Source of the DNA: Enterococcus casseliflavus NBRC 100478
GTDB lineage: Bacteria > Bacillota > Bacilli > Lactobacillales > Enterococcaceae
NCBI RefSeq assembly: GCF_001544095.1
Contig: NZ_BCPT01000013.1
Coordinates: 29,426-93,425, forward strand
DNA length: 64,000 nt
Direction of reading: 5' to 3'
The position numbers and the translations under genes were made by a program. Positions 1 through 8,813 of this stretch are shown here, one piece after another (within the stretch, counting starts at the first letter, position 1; each line of letters opens with the position of its first letter). Under the pieces are notes generated by a model. The model was not told the DNA's origin. It was given only the letters and a program-made list of their open reading frames with translations, and searched no databases.

Positions 1-1683
1 GGCATTGTTTGCCAATAATTCTTCATGGGTACCGATGCCGTTGATTTTGCCATCATCCATTACGATGATCCGATCGGCGTCTTCGATCGAATTGATCCGT
101 TGGGAAATAATGATCGTCGTCGTTCCCGGGATTTCTCGTTTCAAGCCTTCACGAATACTGCGGTCGGTTTTGGTATCGACGGCACTGGTAGAATCATCGA
201 GAATCAAGATTTTCGGTTTCTTCAACAAGGCACGAGCAATCGTCAACCGTTGTTTTTGTCCACCAGAAACATTGTTTCCTCCTTGTGAGATCTGCGTTTC
301 ATATTTATCAGGAAATTCTTGAATGAAGGGATCGGCTTGTGCGATCGTTGCCACGCGCTGGATCTCTTCATCCGACGCCTCTTCATTGCCCCAACGTAAA
401 TTGTCGTTGATGGTGCCGCTGAAAAGGACATTGTTTTGCAAGACCATACTTACTTGGTCCCGCAATGCTTCTAAATCATAGTCGCGAACATCATGACCGC
501 CGACGATGACACGCCCTTCAATCACATCATATAAGCGCGGGATCAGCTGGACGAGGGTGGATTTCCCGCTCCCGGTTCCACCAATGATCCCAATGACTTC
601 ACCGGATTCGATGCGTAGATTCGCATCGGTCAGCGCCAACTTGTTTTTGTCATTGGCGTAACTAAAGCCGACATTTTCAAAAATGATGGAGCCGTCTTTG
701 ATTTCTTTGACTGGCTCGTCGGGATTTTTCAAGTCACTTTCTTCATCTAATACTTCCACGACCCGTTCTGCCGACGTTCGTGCGATCAAAATCTGCACGA
801 AAGCCATCGACATCATCATCAAGCTCATCAAAATCTGCATCGTGTAGTTGAACATGCTGACTAATTCACCAGTCGTCAGGCTACTTTGTTCCACGATCAA
901 CTGGGCACCAAACCATGACAAGAGCAACATACATGTATAGACTGCAAATTGCATCAATGGCATGTTAAAAGAGACGATTCGTTGCGCAAGAGTGAAATTC
1001 CGATAAACATCGGTGGACACTTCGCCAAACAGTTCTTCTTGTTGTTCTTCCCGGACATACGATTTCACGACGCGAACCCCTTGTAGATTCTCTTGCACCA
1101 CATTATTCAAGCGGTCATAAATGCGGAATACTTTTAGAAATAGCGGGTGGGCAAAACGAATCACTAAGGCAAGGCCAATCGCTAAGATCGGTAAAACAAC
1201 TAAGTAGATCGTCATAAGTTCTGGGCTGATGGTGCTAACCATTGCAAGTGAGAAAATCAGAACTAACGGACTGCGGACCAGAATACGAATAATCATTTGA
1301 TACGCATTTTGGACGTTGGTCACGTCAGTGGTCAAGCGGGTGATCAAACTGGAGGAAGAAAAGCGGTCAATGTTTGAAAAGGAAAAATCTTGGATTCGGC
1401 GAAACAGATTGTGCCGTAGGTTGCGGGCAAAACCAGCCGAAGCGATTGCTGCCGTTCGTCCGCCAAGCGTTCCTAAAAGTAATGCGATCAAGGAACATAA
1501 AAAAAGCAAGCCGCCATCTCTTAGAATCACACCGGCGTCTCCTTTTTCGATCCCTTGGTCGATCATCATGGCCATGATCAGGGGCATAATGACATCTAAG
1601 GCAACCTCTCCTGCTACATACACAGGGGTCAGCAAGCTGTCCTTCTTATAGCTGCCAACATTCGCGAGTAATTTTTTTATCAT
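1..1683 (-). CDS. Heterodimeric multidrug ABC exporter half-transporter, degenerate-site subunit (partial, 3' end outside window)
   Basis: Open reading frame of 561 codons running off the left edge without a stop. The first half is a six-helix ABC exporter membrane domain; the second half is a nucleotide-binding domain with Walker A GGTGSGKST, signature VSGGQKQR and Walker B ILILDDSTSAVD. The residue after the Walker B aspartate is Asp where a catalytic Glu is usual. That is the hallmark of the degenerate-site half of heterodimeric exporters such as BmrCD, LmrCD and EfrCD, so a partner with the intact site is expected just downstream, beyond position 1. The start is ATG at 1683 with GAAGGG upstream. 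Which named exporter it corresponds to cannot be decided here. Confidence 0.88.
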   Translation of the reverse strand, partial: MIKKLLANVGSYKKDSLLTPVYVAGEVALDVIMPLIMAMMIDQGIEKGDAGVILRDGGLLFLCSLIALLLGTLGGRTAAIASAGFARNLRHNLFRRIQDFSFSNIDRFSSSSLITRLTTDVTNVQNAYQMIIRILVRSPLVLIFSLAMVSTISPELMTIYLVVLPILAIGLALVIRFAHPLFLKVFRIYDRLNNVVQENLQGVRVVKSYVREEQQEELFGEVSTDVYRNFTLAQRIVSFNMPLMQFAVYTCMLLLSWFGAQLIVEQSSLTTGELVSMFNYTMQILMSLMMMSMAFVQILIARTSAERVVEVLDEESDLKNPDEPVKEIKDGSIIFENVGFSYANDKNKLALTDANLRIESGEVIGIIGGTGSGKSTLVQLIPRLYDVIEGRVIVGGHDVRDYDLEALRDQVSMVLQNNVLFSGTINDNLRWGNEEASDEEIQRVATIAQADPFIQEFPDKYETQISQGGNNVSGGQKQRLTIARALLKKPKILILDDSTSAVDTKTDRSIREGLKREIPGTTTIIISQRINSIEDADRIIVMDDGKINGIGTHEELLANNA

Positions 1684-1800
1684 TTGTTTCGTCCCTTCTA
1701 TAGATGGCACTGCGGAGCCATTTTTTATCGTTACCATCAAGTTTACTTTATCGACCCAGCGATTTCAAGCGGCTCGCTTGTGTTTTTTTTACAATTAGTA

Positions 1801-1828
1801 AGTAAAAACACCCTTCCAAAGAAGGGTG
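1801..1828 (-). terminator. Rho-independent terminator of the ABC/PASTA operon
   Basis: Perfect 8-bp stem (CACCCTTC / GAAGGGTG, 1809-1828) with a CAAA loop, followed on the minus strand by five T. It lies about 40 nt past the stop of the PASTA gene. The plus strand also has a T tract, so it may work both ways. Confidence 0.8.
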
Positions 1829-1869
1829 CTTGCTTTTTTGATGCGGTTTGAAAAAGCACTTAGTAAGGA

Positions 1870-3420
1870 TTATTCGGTAGCGTTTGAACCAGCGGTACTG
1901 ACCGGTTCATCGGTATCATCACCGCCATCATCTGTCGGCGGAGTTTGGGTACTGCCTTGCAGATTGCCGCGGCTGATCCCGATGGTGATCCACGTTTCTA
2001 GGGGAATAAACTCGCCGTAGCGGCTCATTTCAACAACGGTTCCTTTTGGTTCAGCCGAATCGACATAGTAGATTTCGTAATAGACGTTGGCGCCTTTTGA
2101 TTTGTATTCATCAAAGAATAGTTTTGGCAAGTCGCCTTCCGTTGCTTGGAAACGGATGTCTTTTAAATATGGTCGGCCTAATGAGTAGACGACTTTGACG
2201 GTTGGCAAAGTATCACTTTCGCTGTATTCTTTGCCTGCTTCTTCCGACTGGCTCAAGAAACTACCATACGCCACTTGATCGGAATAGACTGTGCTGACTT
2301 GCAGCGGGATTTTTGATTCTAGTCCTTGGGCTTCTTCGATCGTGTATTGTGAAAAATCTGGAACGGTCAAAGCTTGGCCTTTTGAGACCTTCACCACAAA
2401 TTCATCTTTTTTCGCGAGTTTGCTGCCTTTGACTGGTTCTTGTGAAACCACCAGATCCAGGGCGACACTGTCAGAAAAGACGGTTTCTTCTTTGTATTTC
2501 AAGTCATTCTTTTTCGCCCATTCAGAAGCTTCACTCTTGGCTTTGCCTGTAAAATCAGGTACTTCAATATTTTTTTCAAAGACCTCTTTCCCTTTTGAAT
2601 AATAGACACTCAAACGGTCTTTGCGTTTGTATTCCGCCAAATCAAGCTCTTTGTTGGCCGCCTCTTGTTTAATAAAGGCTTCTGCTGCTACGTTGTCGTC
2701 AAATTGTTCGATCAAAGAGAGGTTCTCGGCTTTATTGCTGGCGATCCATTCTTTTGCTTCGGTCACTTGCATCGCTGAAAAATCTGGCAGCTCTAAGCGT
2801 TCTTCAGGATCAGGCCCGAGACTCGCCGTCAGTGTCAATGTGGCACCCTTCTTGATCTTTTTGTCAGGGTCAACACTTTGGTCGATCACTTGGTTGACGT
2901 CTTTGTCAAAGTCATATTCTTGCTCCACTTTGATAGCAACGCCTTCTTCCACGCCCCACGTCCGCGCTTCTGACAAATCTTGGGCAGTGAAATCTGGCAC
3001 CTTCACATGGGTCATTTGATAGTAGACGATCCCGATCACGGCAACCGCCAAGGCGGTCAGTAGGGCAATCAGCAAGATTTTTTTCTGCTTACGCTTTTTG
3101 TAGGTCGGATCAAATTCCGTTTCTTCTTTCCCAAACCGGCTGACTGGTTCCTTTGACGCTACCTTCTCCGTCGCAGAACTCGCCGCTTTTGCTTCAGTCG
3201 TCTGTGTTTGTTGACGGGCTGCCGAACGACTCAGTGGCTCACTAGCGGTCGACTCTTCTGATTGGTGAACCGTCGTCGGCTCTGCTGGTTTGCCCGCTTG
3301 CTCCGCGCCACTTGCGTTTTGATCTACGACAGGTTCGCTGGTTTTTTTCTCGCGATCGGGCGTGGGCTTCTTTTTGCCATCATAGTTGTCCGGGCTAAAA
3401 TTTGATAAAAAATCACTCAT
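1870..3420 (-). CDS. Membrane-anchored PASTA-repeat protein linked to an ABC transporter
   Basis: 516 residues. Residues 1-110 are hydrophilic, low-complexity and rich in E/S/T/A/K, and probably cytoplasmic. One transmembrane helix follows at about 114-134. The rest is extracellular and contains four or five PASTA-like repeats, each starting with a VPDF or LPDF motif (about 141, 213, 288, 355), then a region with GTVVEMS and an acidic S/T/D tail. There is no kinase, penicillin-binding or glycosyltransferase domain. PASTA modules in PknB/StkP-type kinases and some PBPs bind peptidoglycan or lipid II, so a cell-wall sensing or tethering role is inferred. It is the last gene of a three-gene operon and overlaps the upstream ATPase gene by 8 nt, which suggests a shared complex. 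Exact function unknown. Confidence 0.85.
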   Translation of the reverse strand: MSDFLSNFSPDNYDGKKKPTPDREKKTSEPVVDQNASGAEQAGKPAEPTTVHQSEESTASEPLSRSAARQQTQTTEAKAASSATEKVASKEPVSRFGKEETEFDPTYKKRKQKKILLIALLTALAVAVIGIVYYQMTHVKVPDFTAQDLSEARTWGVEEGVAIKVEQEYDFDKDVNQVIDQSVDPDKKIKKGATLTLTASLGPDPEERLELPDFSAMQVTEAKEWIASNKAENLSLIEQFDDNVAAEAFIKQEAANKELDLAEYKRKDRLSVYYSKGKEVFEKNIEVPDFTGKAKSEASEWAKKNDLKYKEETVFSDSVALDLVVSQEPVKGSKLAKKDEFVVKVSKGQALTVPDFSQYTIEEAQGLESKIPLQVSTVYSDQVAYGSFLSQSEEAGKEYSESDTLPTVKVVYSLGRPYLKDIRFQATEGDLPKLFFDEYKSKGANVYYEIYYVDSAEPKGTVVEMSRYGEFIPLETWITIGISRGNLQGSTQTPPTDDGGDDTDEPVSTAGSNATE

Positions 3421-4087
3421 GTTTACTCAACACACCTTTACGTAAATACAAGACTTCATCCGCTTGTTGAGCGATCTCGTTGGCGTGGGTCACGACGATC
3501 ACACATTTGTTGTGGACGTGTGCCAGCTCTTTAAAGATATCGATGATCTCCTGTTCCATTTCTTCATCCAAATTCCCGGTTGGTTCGTCCGCTAAAATGA
3601 TATCGACATTGGTGGCTAACGCCCGGGCGATCGCTACCCGTTGTTGTTCTCCACCAGATAATTGATTGACGAGACGATCGGCTTTTTCTTTAGTGATGCC
3701 TATATAATCCAGCAAATTGTACGCCACTTCTCGTTGATTGTCCGGCAACTGATTTTTCGTGATTGCCATCGGCACTAAGACATTTTCGACTGCACTCAAA
3801 TAGGGAATCAGATTATAGCTTTGGAAAATAATACTGATGTCGTCGCGGCGGTAATTCTCATGCCCAATTTTTTCGATATCGGTGCCTTCATATAATACTT
3901 GCCCACTTTTCGGACTATCCAGTGCACTGATCAAGGACAAAAACGTCGTTTTTCCCGAACCAGATTGACCTAAGATGGCATAAAATCGGCCTTTTTCAAA
4001 AGAAACAGAAGTCTCTTTCAGTATATAGCGACGCTGATCGCCGTCTTGGTAATAGTAATCGACTGCTTTGGTTTCTAATAAAGTCAT
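3413..4087 (-). CDS. MacB/LolD-type ABC transporter ATPase
   Basis: 224 residues, the usual length of the small ATPases that pair with FtsX/MacB-type permeases. Walker A GQSGSGKTT, signature LSGGEQQR and Walker B IILADEPTGNLDEE are all intact, and the ADEPTGNLD form is typical of this class. It sits 12 nt after the permease gene and overlaps the PASTA gene by 8 nt. It is expected to power the permease in moving or sensing an envelope substrate (peptide, lipid or cell-wall-active antibiotic); the substrate cannot be read from sequence. The ribosome binding site GGAGGA lies just upstream of the ATG. Confidence 0.9.
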   Translation of the reverse strand: MTLLETKAVDYYYQDGDQRRYILKETSVSFEKGRFYAILGQSGSGKTTFLSLISALDSPKSGQVLYEGTDIEKIGHENYRRDDISIIFQSYNLIPYLSAVENVLVPMAITKNQLPDNQREVAYNLLDYIGITKEKADRLVNQLSGGEQQRVAIARALATNVDIILADEPTGNLDEEMEQEIIDIFKELAHVHNKCVIVVTHANEIAQQADEVLYLRKGVLSKHE

Positions 4088-4099
4088 CGTTGGTTCCTC

Positions 4100-5629
4100 C
4101 TACATCATGATTTTCTTTGGATTCAAGCGTAAAATATACAATAGCGGTAAAATCGCTGAGAGTAAGACAGTTCCTAAACCTAACAGCAGATACGTGATGA
4201 TGTAGCCGGCTGAGAAGGACACTTGATAAGCATTCTTGATATCCATGTAATCAATATTAGCTGCCATCAAACCGCCAGAATAAACACCTCCCATCTCATT
4301 TTGATTGCTCATCCAATCGTTTTGCATCAAGGTATTTGAAACGGCACCACCTAATAAGTTCCCTGTCACTAAGGACAATAGCAGTGCGGCTAAACTAACC
4401 AGCAAGACTTCAATCACGATCTGACCAATGACTTTCCCCCGACTTTCCCCCAAGGAAAGATAGATGCCTAATTCTTGTTTCCGATCTCGTAAGAAAAGCA
4501 AGACCACTAAGGAAATGATAAAGATGGTAGCGATCGATGCAATGATCACGATGTAATTTGCGATCACCCCTAAACGAGTAAAACCACCGGCGATCTGCTC
4601 GTATTGATCCGTATTGGCAATGACGCGGTAGTATTGCGGCAATAACGCACCGGCTTCTTGTTTAAAGGCTTCGACGTCATCCGTTGAATTTAGGACAAAG
4701 ATCGGTTGATAATAGGCGTCTGACTCTTCTTCGATCACTTCTTGACCCCAAAGCTTTTCAGACTGCAATTTGTTAAAATCTTGCACTAAATTATTGCTAG
4801 CATAAAAGGTGTTGATTTGATCCATCACTTGCCATATCTGATCACTATTTTGAGAATTGCTTTGATCTGATGAACTGCCTTGATTGCTTTGATCCTTTTT
4901 AACGACAGAAAAGATCCCTGCAATGGTCACAGGATAATCAAAGGTTGCGACACGATTGCCACTTTCAGCCGTTTCGTCCGTCGCATCCTCACTATCGTCA
5001 CTCACTCCCTCGCTTGAACCACCTTCCATCATGACTTCTGCCCGTGTATCCCATACCAATTGATCACCGACACTCAGGTTGTTCAATTCTGCGATCTCTT
5101 TACTGATCAATACCGCATTCGTCAACTCACTGACATCTTTTTCTGTTAATCCCTCGCCTTCATCCAAGCGAATCAAGCCTTCTTGCATGTCTAATGGCTC
5201 AACCAAATTTCCGCCCTTCAAAGAGAAATAGTTGCCACCCATGCCAACCGAGCCATCCTCCGGCGTATAGGCTTTCAATTTTGTTGTTTCTAACCAAGCT
5301 TGATTTTGGTAATCAAAATATTTCACATAGCTTAACTGACCGATTTGCTCATAAACATCCAGCGCTGGTGGTTTCGGATAAAAATCTTCTTGAGACCGCT
5401 CTTCGTCCGAAGCATCCGCATGATCTTTTTCGAAACCTTCCCAATCCATTTCCACCGTAGCTACGTTCCCCATCTTGCGTTTCGTCTCTCGCTCCACGTT
5501 GGCAGTGGATTGTTGAATTGCTACAGCACCAGCGATCACATTGCCTAGAATAAATAGAACTAAAAATAAAATAAATGATTTCCCTTTTCTTCTGGTGATA
5601 CTTTTTAATGCACGCTGCCAAAAGTTCAT
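4100..5629 (-). CDS. FtsX/MacB-type ABC transporter permease
   Basis: 509 residues from the preferred start. A longer frame begins at 5650, but ATG 5629 is preceded by TGGAGG at good spacing and the protein then begins MNFWQRALKSITRRKGKS, the normal start of this family. One N-terminal helix (about 17-40) is followed by a large extracellular domain of about 300 residues with an acidic S/D/E/Q-rich insert, then three helices in the C-terminal 160 residues (FtsX domain), ending LNPKKIMM. It is first in the permease-ATPase-PASTA operon. The layout resembles Vex- or MacB-type systems; substrate unknown. Confidence 0.88.
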   Translation of the reverse strand: MNFWQRALKSITRRKGKSFILFLVLFILGNVIAGAVAIQQSTANVERETKRKMGNVATVEMDWEGFEKDHADASDEERSQEDFYPKPPALDVYEQIGQLSYVKYFDYQNQAWLETTKLKAYTPEDGSVGMGGNYFSLKGGNLVEPLDMQEGLIRLDEGEGLTEKDVSELTNAVLISKEIAELNNLSVGDQLVWDTRAEVMMEGGSSEGVSDDSEDATDETAESGNRVATFDYPVTIAGIFSVVKKDQSNQGSSSDQSNSQNSDQIWQVMDQINTFYASNNLVQDFNKLQSEKLWGQEVIEEESDAYYQPIFVLNSTDDVEAFKQEAGALLPQYYRVIANTDQYEQIAGGFTRLGVIANYIVIIASIATIFIISLVVLLFLRDRKQELGIYLSLGESRGKVIGQIVIEVLLVSLAALLLSLVTGNLLGGAVSNTLMQNDWMSNQNEMGGVYSGGLMAANIDYMDIKNAYQVSFSAGYIITYLLLGLGTVLLSAILPLLYILRLNPKKIMM

Positions 5630-5662
5630 TGTTTTTTCCTCCAGTGACATTATTTTTTAACA

Positions 5663-5691
5663 ATTATTCCATACTTCTCCCTCAAGAACAA
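5663..5691 (-). promoter_or_regulatory. Promoter of the permease-ATPase-PASTA operon
   Basis: On the minus strand TTGTTC and AATAAT are separated by 17 nt, with TGG just before the -10 (extended -10). A loose dyad CGTTTTT / AAAAACG lies further upstream at about 5707-5734 and could be a regulator site. The 5630-5962 gap otherwise holds only the dtd terminator. Confidence 0.6.
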
Positions 5692-5899
5692 TCGCAATAA
5701 AGGATCGTTTTTCGAATTTTAAATATTAAAAAACGAGTACAAACGATATTTCCATTTAAAAACCCTTATAAAAGAACAAGAAAAAGATGTTAAATAACAA
5801 ATAAAAGAATGGTATTTTTGCTAACAGTTTTGTAAGATTTCCCGATTTCAACTTAAATTTTACTTGAATTCCATCAAAAATGCTTGGCGCTTTCGAGAG

Positions 5900-5955
5900 T
5901 ATAAAAAAACGAAGGAATTCTCTCACTCTTTCCCAGCGAGAAAATCCTTCGTTTT
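5900..5955 (-). terminator. Terminator of rel-dtd
   Basis: Long stem AAAACGAAGGA (5906-5916) with TCCTTCGTTTT (5945-5955), extended inside by TTCTC/GAGAA, followed on the minus strand by seven T. It begins a few bases after the dtd stop. Confidence 0.88.
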
Positions 5956-5962
5956 GTATCAC

Positions 5963-6409
5963 TTATTTTTCTTTCGTATCGATCACGATCGTCACCGGGC
6001 CATCATTGACCAAGGCGACTTGCATATCTGCACCAAATTTTCCAGTAGCAACAGTGATCCCTTCGGCTTGTAAACCTTCATTAAAAGCTTCGTAAAGCGG
6101 GATCGCAATACTTGGCGGTGCCGCTTGAATGAAGCTGGGGCGATTGCCTTTCTTGGTCTCCCCATAGAGGGTGAACTGTGAAATACTCAAGACGGCGCCA
6201 TTTATACTTTCCAGTGACCGATTCATTTTACCTTCTTCGTCTTCAAAAACCCGCAGATTTTTGATTTTTCTTACGAGATAAGCCACATCGTCGCCTGTAT
6301 CCTCATGGGTGATCCCCAATAAAACCATAAACCCTTGTTGGATCGCACCGACGATATTCTCCTCAATCGACACGCTTGCTTGACTAACTCGCTGGATCAC
6401 TGCCCGCAT
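5963..6409 (-). CDS. dtd: D-aminoacyl-tRNA deacylase
   Basis: 148 residues, full length for the family. It hydrolyses D-aminoacyl-tRNA (and mischarged glycyl-tRNA-Ala) in the cytoplasm, keeping D-amino acids out of proteins. Family signatures are present: SQFTLYG near residue 77 and [10 protein letters not shown] at the C-terminus, the two motifs that form the chiral-discriminating active site. It lies 6 nt downstream of rel and is almost certainly cotranscribed with it, an arrangement common in Firmicutes. Confidence 0.96.
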   Translation of the reverse strand: MRAVIQRVSQASVSIEENIVGAIQQGFMVLLGITHEDTGDDVAYLVRKIKNLRVFEDEEGKMNRSLESINGAVLSISQFTLYGETKKGNRPSFIQAAPPSIAIPLYEAFNEGLQAEGITVATGKFGADMQVALVNDGPVTIVIDTKEK

Positions 6410-6415
6410 TCTTTC

Positions 6416-8626
6416 TCATCCCTTCGTACGTCTGACGCTGTAAACATCTGGAATCTGCTTGATTTTATCAACGATCGATTTCAAATGGGTCAAATTCTGA
6501 ATCGCCACCGTGATACGGATCGTTGCCATTTTGTCTTTGTTGGTTTTGGCTTCGACACTCACTAAGCGCTTCGTGACAGTGTTGACTGTCTGTAAGACAT
6601 CATTGAGCAACCCAGAACGATCATAACCGTAGATCTCAAGATCGGCATCGTATTCTTTGTTGATGTCGGTGGCATCTTCCCACTCAACATCGATCAAACG
6701 GTTCGCGGCGTCTTTGTTTTGAACATTGGGACAATCGCTGCGGTGGATCGAGATCCCTCGGCCTTTGGTAATGTAGCCGACGATCGAATCTCCAGGGACT
6801 GGATTGCAGCAACGGGAGATGCGGATCAACAAGTTATCGACCCCTTCAATGACAATGCCGCCTTCGTGACGAACCTTCATTTTTTCTGGTTCTTTTTTCG
6901 CCGGTTGATTGATCATCTCTTGGACTTGCTGCTTTTGCTTCTCGATTTGTTTCTCGCGCCGTTCTTCTTCGGTCAAACGGTTGGCTAAGGTCGTGGGACT
7001 GACTTCCCCATAGCCGACGGAGGCAAATAGATCATCTTCTGTTTGGTAGTTGAACCGTTCGCAGGCTTCCGCCATTTTGCTTTTCGTCAAAAATTCTTTC
7101 GGCACAAAGCCCATATCTTGTAAGGTACGAACCACTGCCTCATGCCCTTTGATGATGTTTTCATCACGATCTTGGGCTTTAAAAAATCGTTTGATTTTGT
7201 TCTTCGCTTTGCTGGTAGCCACTAGTTTGACCCAGTCGCGGCTTGGACCAAAGGAATTTGGTGAGGTCAAGATCTCGATAATGTCCCCATTTTTTAGCTT
7301 GTAGTCCAATTGGACCATCTTGCCGTTGACCTTGGCACCAGTAGTTTTGTTACCGATGTCGGTATGGATGCTATAGGCAAAATCCAGGGGACTGGAGCCT
7401 TGAGGCAACTCCGTCACATCACCTTTTGGCGTAAAGACATAGACTTTGTCGCTGAAAATATCGCCTTTGACACCTTCCATAAATTCAGAAGCATCATAGC
7501 TTTCGTCTTGTAGTTCCAAGATTTCTCGGAACCAGCCAACTTGTTGGGTCATTTTGTCGGCTCTAACTTTTTCGGTCTTGCCTTCTTTATAGGCCCAGTG
7601 CGCAGCAACCCCAAATTCAGCGATCTCATGCATTTCATGGGTCCGAATTTGGATCTCGACAGGATTGCCTTTAGGACCAATGACCGTCGTATGCAGCGAT
7701 TGGTACATGTTGGCTTTTGGCATCGCGATATAATCCTTGAACCGCCCAGGCATTGGTTTCCATTTTGTATGGATCGTTCCCAAAACCGCATAACAATCTT
7801 TGATGGAGTCAACGATCACTCGGATCGCCAACAAATCATAGATTTCATTGAACTGTTTCTTTTGGTCTTTCATTTTGCGATAGATCGAGTAAATATGCTT
7901 TGGTCGGCCATAGATTTCAGCATAGATATCTAGTTCTTCCGTAGCGATCCGAATCTCTTCCACGGTTTCGGAAACGTAGGATTCCCGTTCTTCTCGCTTT
8001 GTCTGCATCAAATGCACGATTCGGTAATATTGCTGTGGATTCAAATAACGCAAAGAAATATCTTCTAATTCCCATTTGATGCGGCTGATCCCTAAACGAT
8101 GAGCCAATGGGGCATAGATTTCCATCGTTTCTTGGGCGATGCGGCGTTGTTTGTCTTCCCGCAGATGTTTCAACGTACGCATATTATGTAAACGGTCAGC
8201 CAATTTGACCATGATGACCCGTAAATCTTGCGCCATGGCGATCAACATTTTTCGATGATTTTCTGCTAATTGTTCTTCATGAGATTTGTACTTGATCTTA
8301 CCCAGCTTGGTCACGCCATCCACTAGCATCGCTACATCGGCACCGAATTCTTCTTTCAGATCGGCTAACGTCACATCGGTATCTTCGACGACATCATGCA
8401 AAAAACCAGTTGCAACGGTATGAGGATCCATCTGCAATTCTGCCAAGATCCCCGCAACTTGGATTGGATGAATAATGTAAGGCTCGCCGGATTTACGGAA
8501 TTGTTCTTTATGGGCTTCTGTCGCGTAATCTAATGCTTTTTGGACAAAGGCAACATGCTCTTCACTCATATAATGAGCGACCAATTTGATGACATTGGGC
8601 CCGGTCAATATAACTTCTTTTGCCAT
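6416..8626 (-). CDS. rel: Bifunctional (p)ppGpp synthetase/hydrolase Rel
   Basis: 736 residues, standard for long RelA/SpoT homologues. Order of domains: HD hydrolase (about 45-200, with FLHDVVEDTD), synthetase (about 240-350, with RFKDYIAMPKANMYQSLH), TGS (about 395-455, VYVFTPKGDVTELP), zinc-finger/helical region with RCCNPVPGD, and a C-terminal ACT domain. Both HD and synthetase motifs look intact, so the protein should both make and degrade (p)ppGpp in the stringent response. ATG 8626 has AGGAGG at good spacing. Transcription starts about 140 nt upstream from a near-consensus promoter, leaving a structured leader. Confidence 0.97.
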   Translation of the reverse strand: MAKEVILTGPNVIKLVAHYMSEEHVAFVQKALDYATEAHKEQFRKSGEPYIIHPIQVAGILAELQMDPHTVATGFLHDVVEDTDVTLADLKEEFGADVAMLVDGVTKLGKIKYKSHEEQLAENHRKMLIAMAQDLRVIMVKLADRLHNMRTLKHLREDKQRRIAQETMEIYAPLAHRLGISRIKWELEDISLRYLNPQQYYRIVHLMQTKREERESYVSETVEEIRIATEELDIYAEIYGRPKHIYSIYRKMKDQKKQFNEIYDLLAIRVIVDSIKDCYAVLGTIHTKWKPMPGRFKDYIAMPKANMYQSLHTTVIGPKGNPVEIQIRTHEMHEIAEFGVAAHWAYKEGKTEKVRADKMTQQVGWFREILELQDESYDASEFMEGVKGDIFSDKVYVFTPKGDVTELPQGSSPLDFAYSIHTDIGNKTTGAKVNGKMVQLDYKLKNGDIIEILTSPNSFGPSRDWVKLVATSKAKNKIKRFFKAQDRDENIIKGHEAVVRTLQDMGFVPKEFLTKSKMAEACERFNYQTEDDLFASVGYGEVSPTTLANRLTEEERREKQIEKQKQQVQEMINQPAKKEPEKMKVRHEGGIVIEGVDNLLIRISRCCNPVPGDSIVGYITKGRGISIHRSDCPNVQNKDAANRLIDVEWEDATDINKEYDADLEIYGYDRSGLLNDVLQTVNTVTKRLVSVEAKTNKDKMATIRITVAIQNLTHLKSIVDKIKQIPDVYSVRRTKG

Positions 8627-8774
8627 TCATTCCGCCTCCTGCTTTTCTTTTTTGTGCTATCAAAAAGGCAGACAGAAGTCGCTGTTAACGTTTCGTCACG
8701 CACCCAAAGCCTTGCGGACAAACGTTCTAAGCATGGGACTCCTGTCTAACCTGCAGTTCTTATTTAGTAGTATT

Positions 8775-8803
8775 ATTATACAAATTTTTCAGCTATTTTT
8801 CAA
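8775..8803 (-). promoter_or_regulatory. Sigma-A promoter of rel-dtd
   Basis: Minus strand: TTGAAA, 17 nt, TATAAT, nearly perfect. Predicted start near 8768, giving a leader of about 140 nt before rel. The leader contains AACGTTT (8725-8732 region) facing AAACGTT (8685-8693 region), able to close a hairpin. Confidence 0.85.
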
Positions 8804-8813
8804 TCGCTGTTGT

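Noticed and set aside
5756..5962. 68-codon minus-strand ORF between dtd and the ABC operon
   Set aside because: Its 5' part is the dtd terminator hairpin and there is no ribosome binding site.
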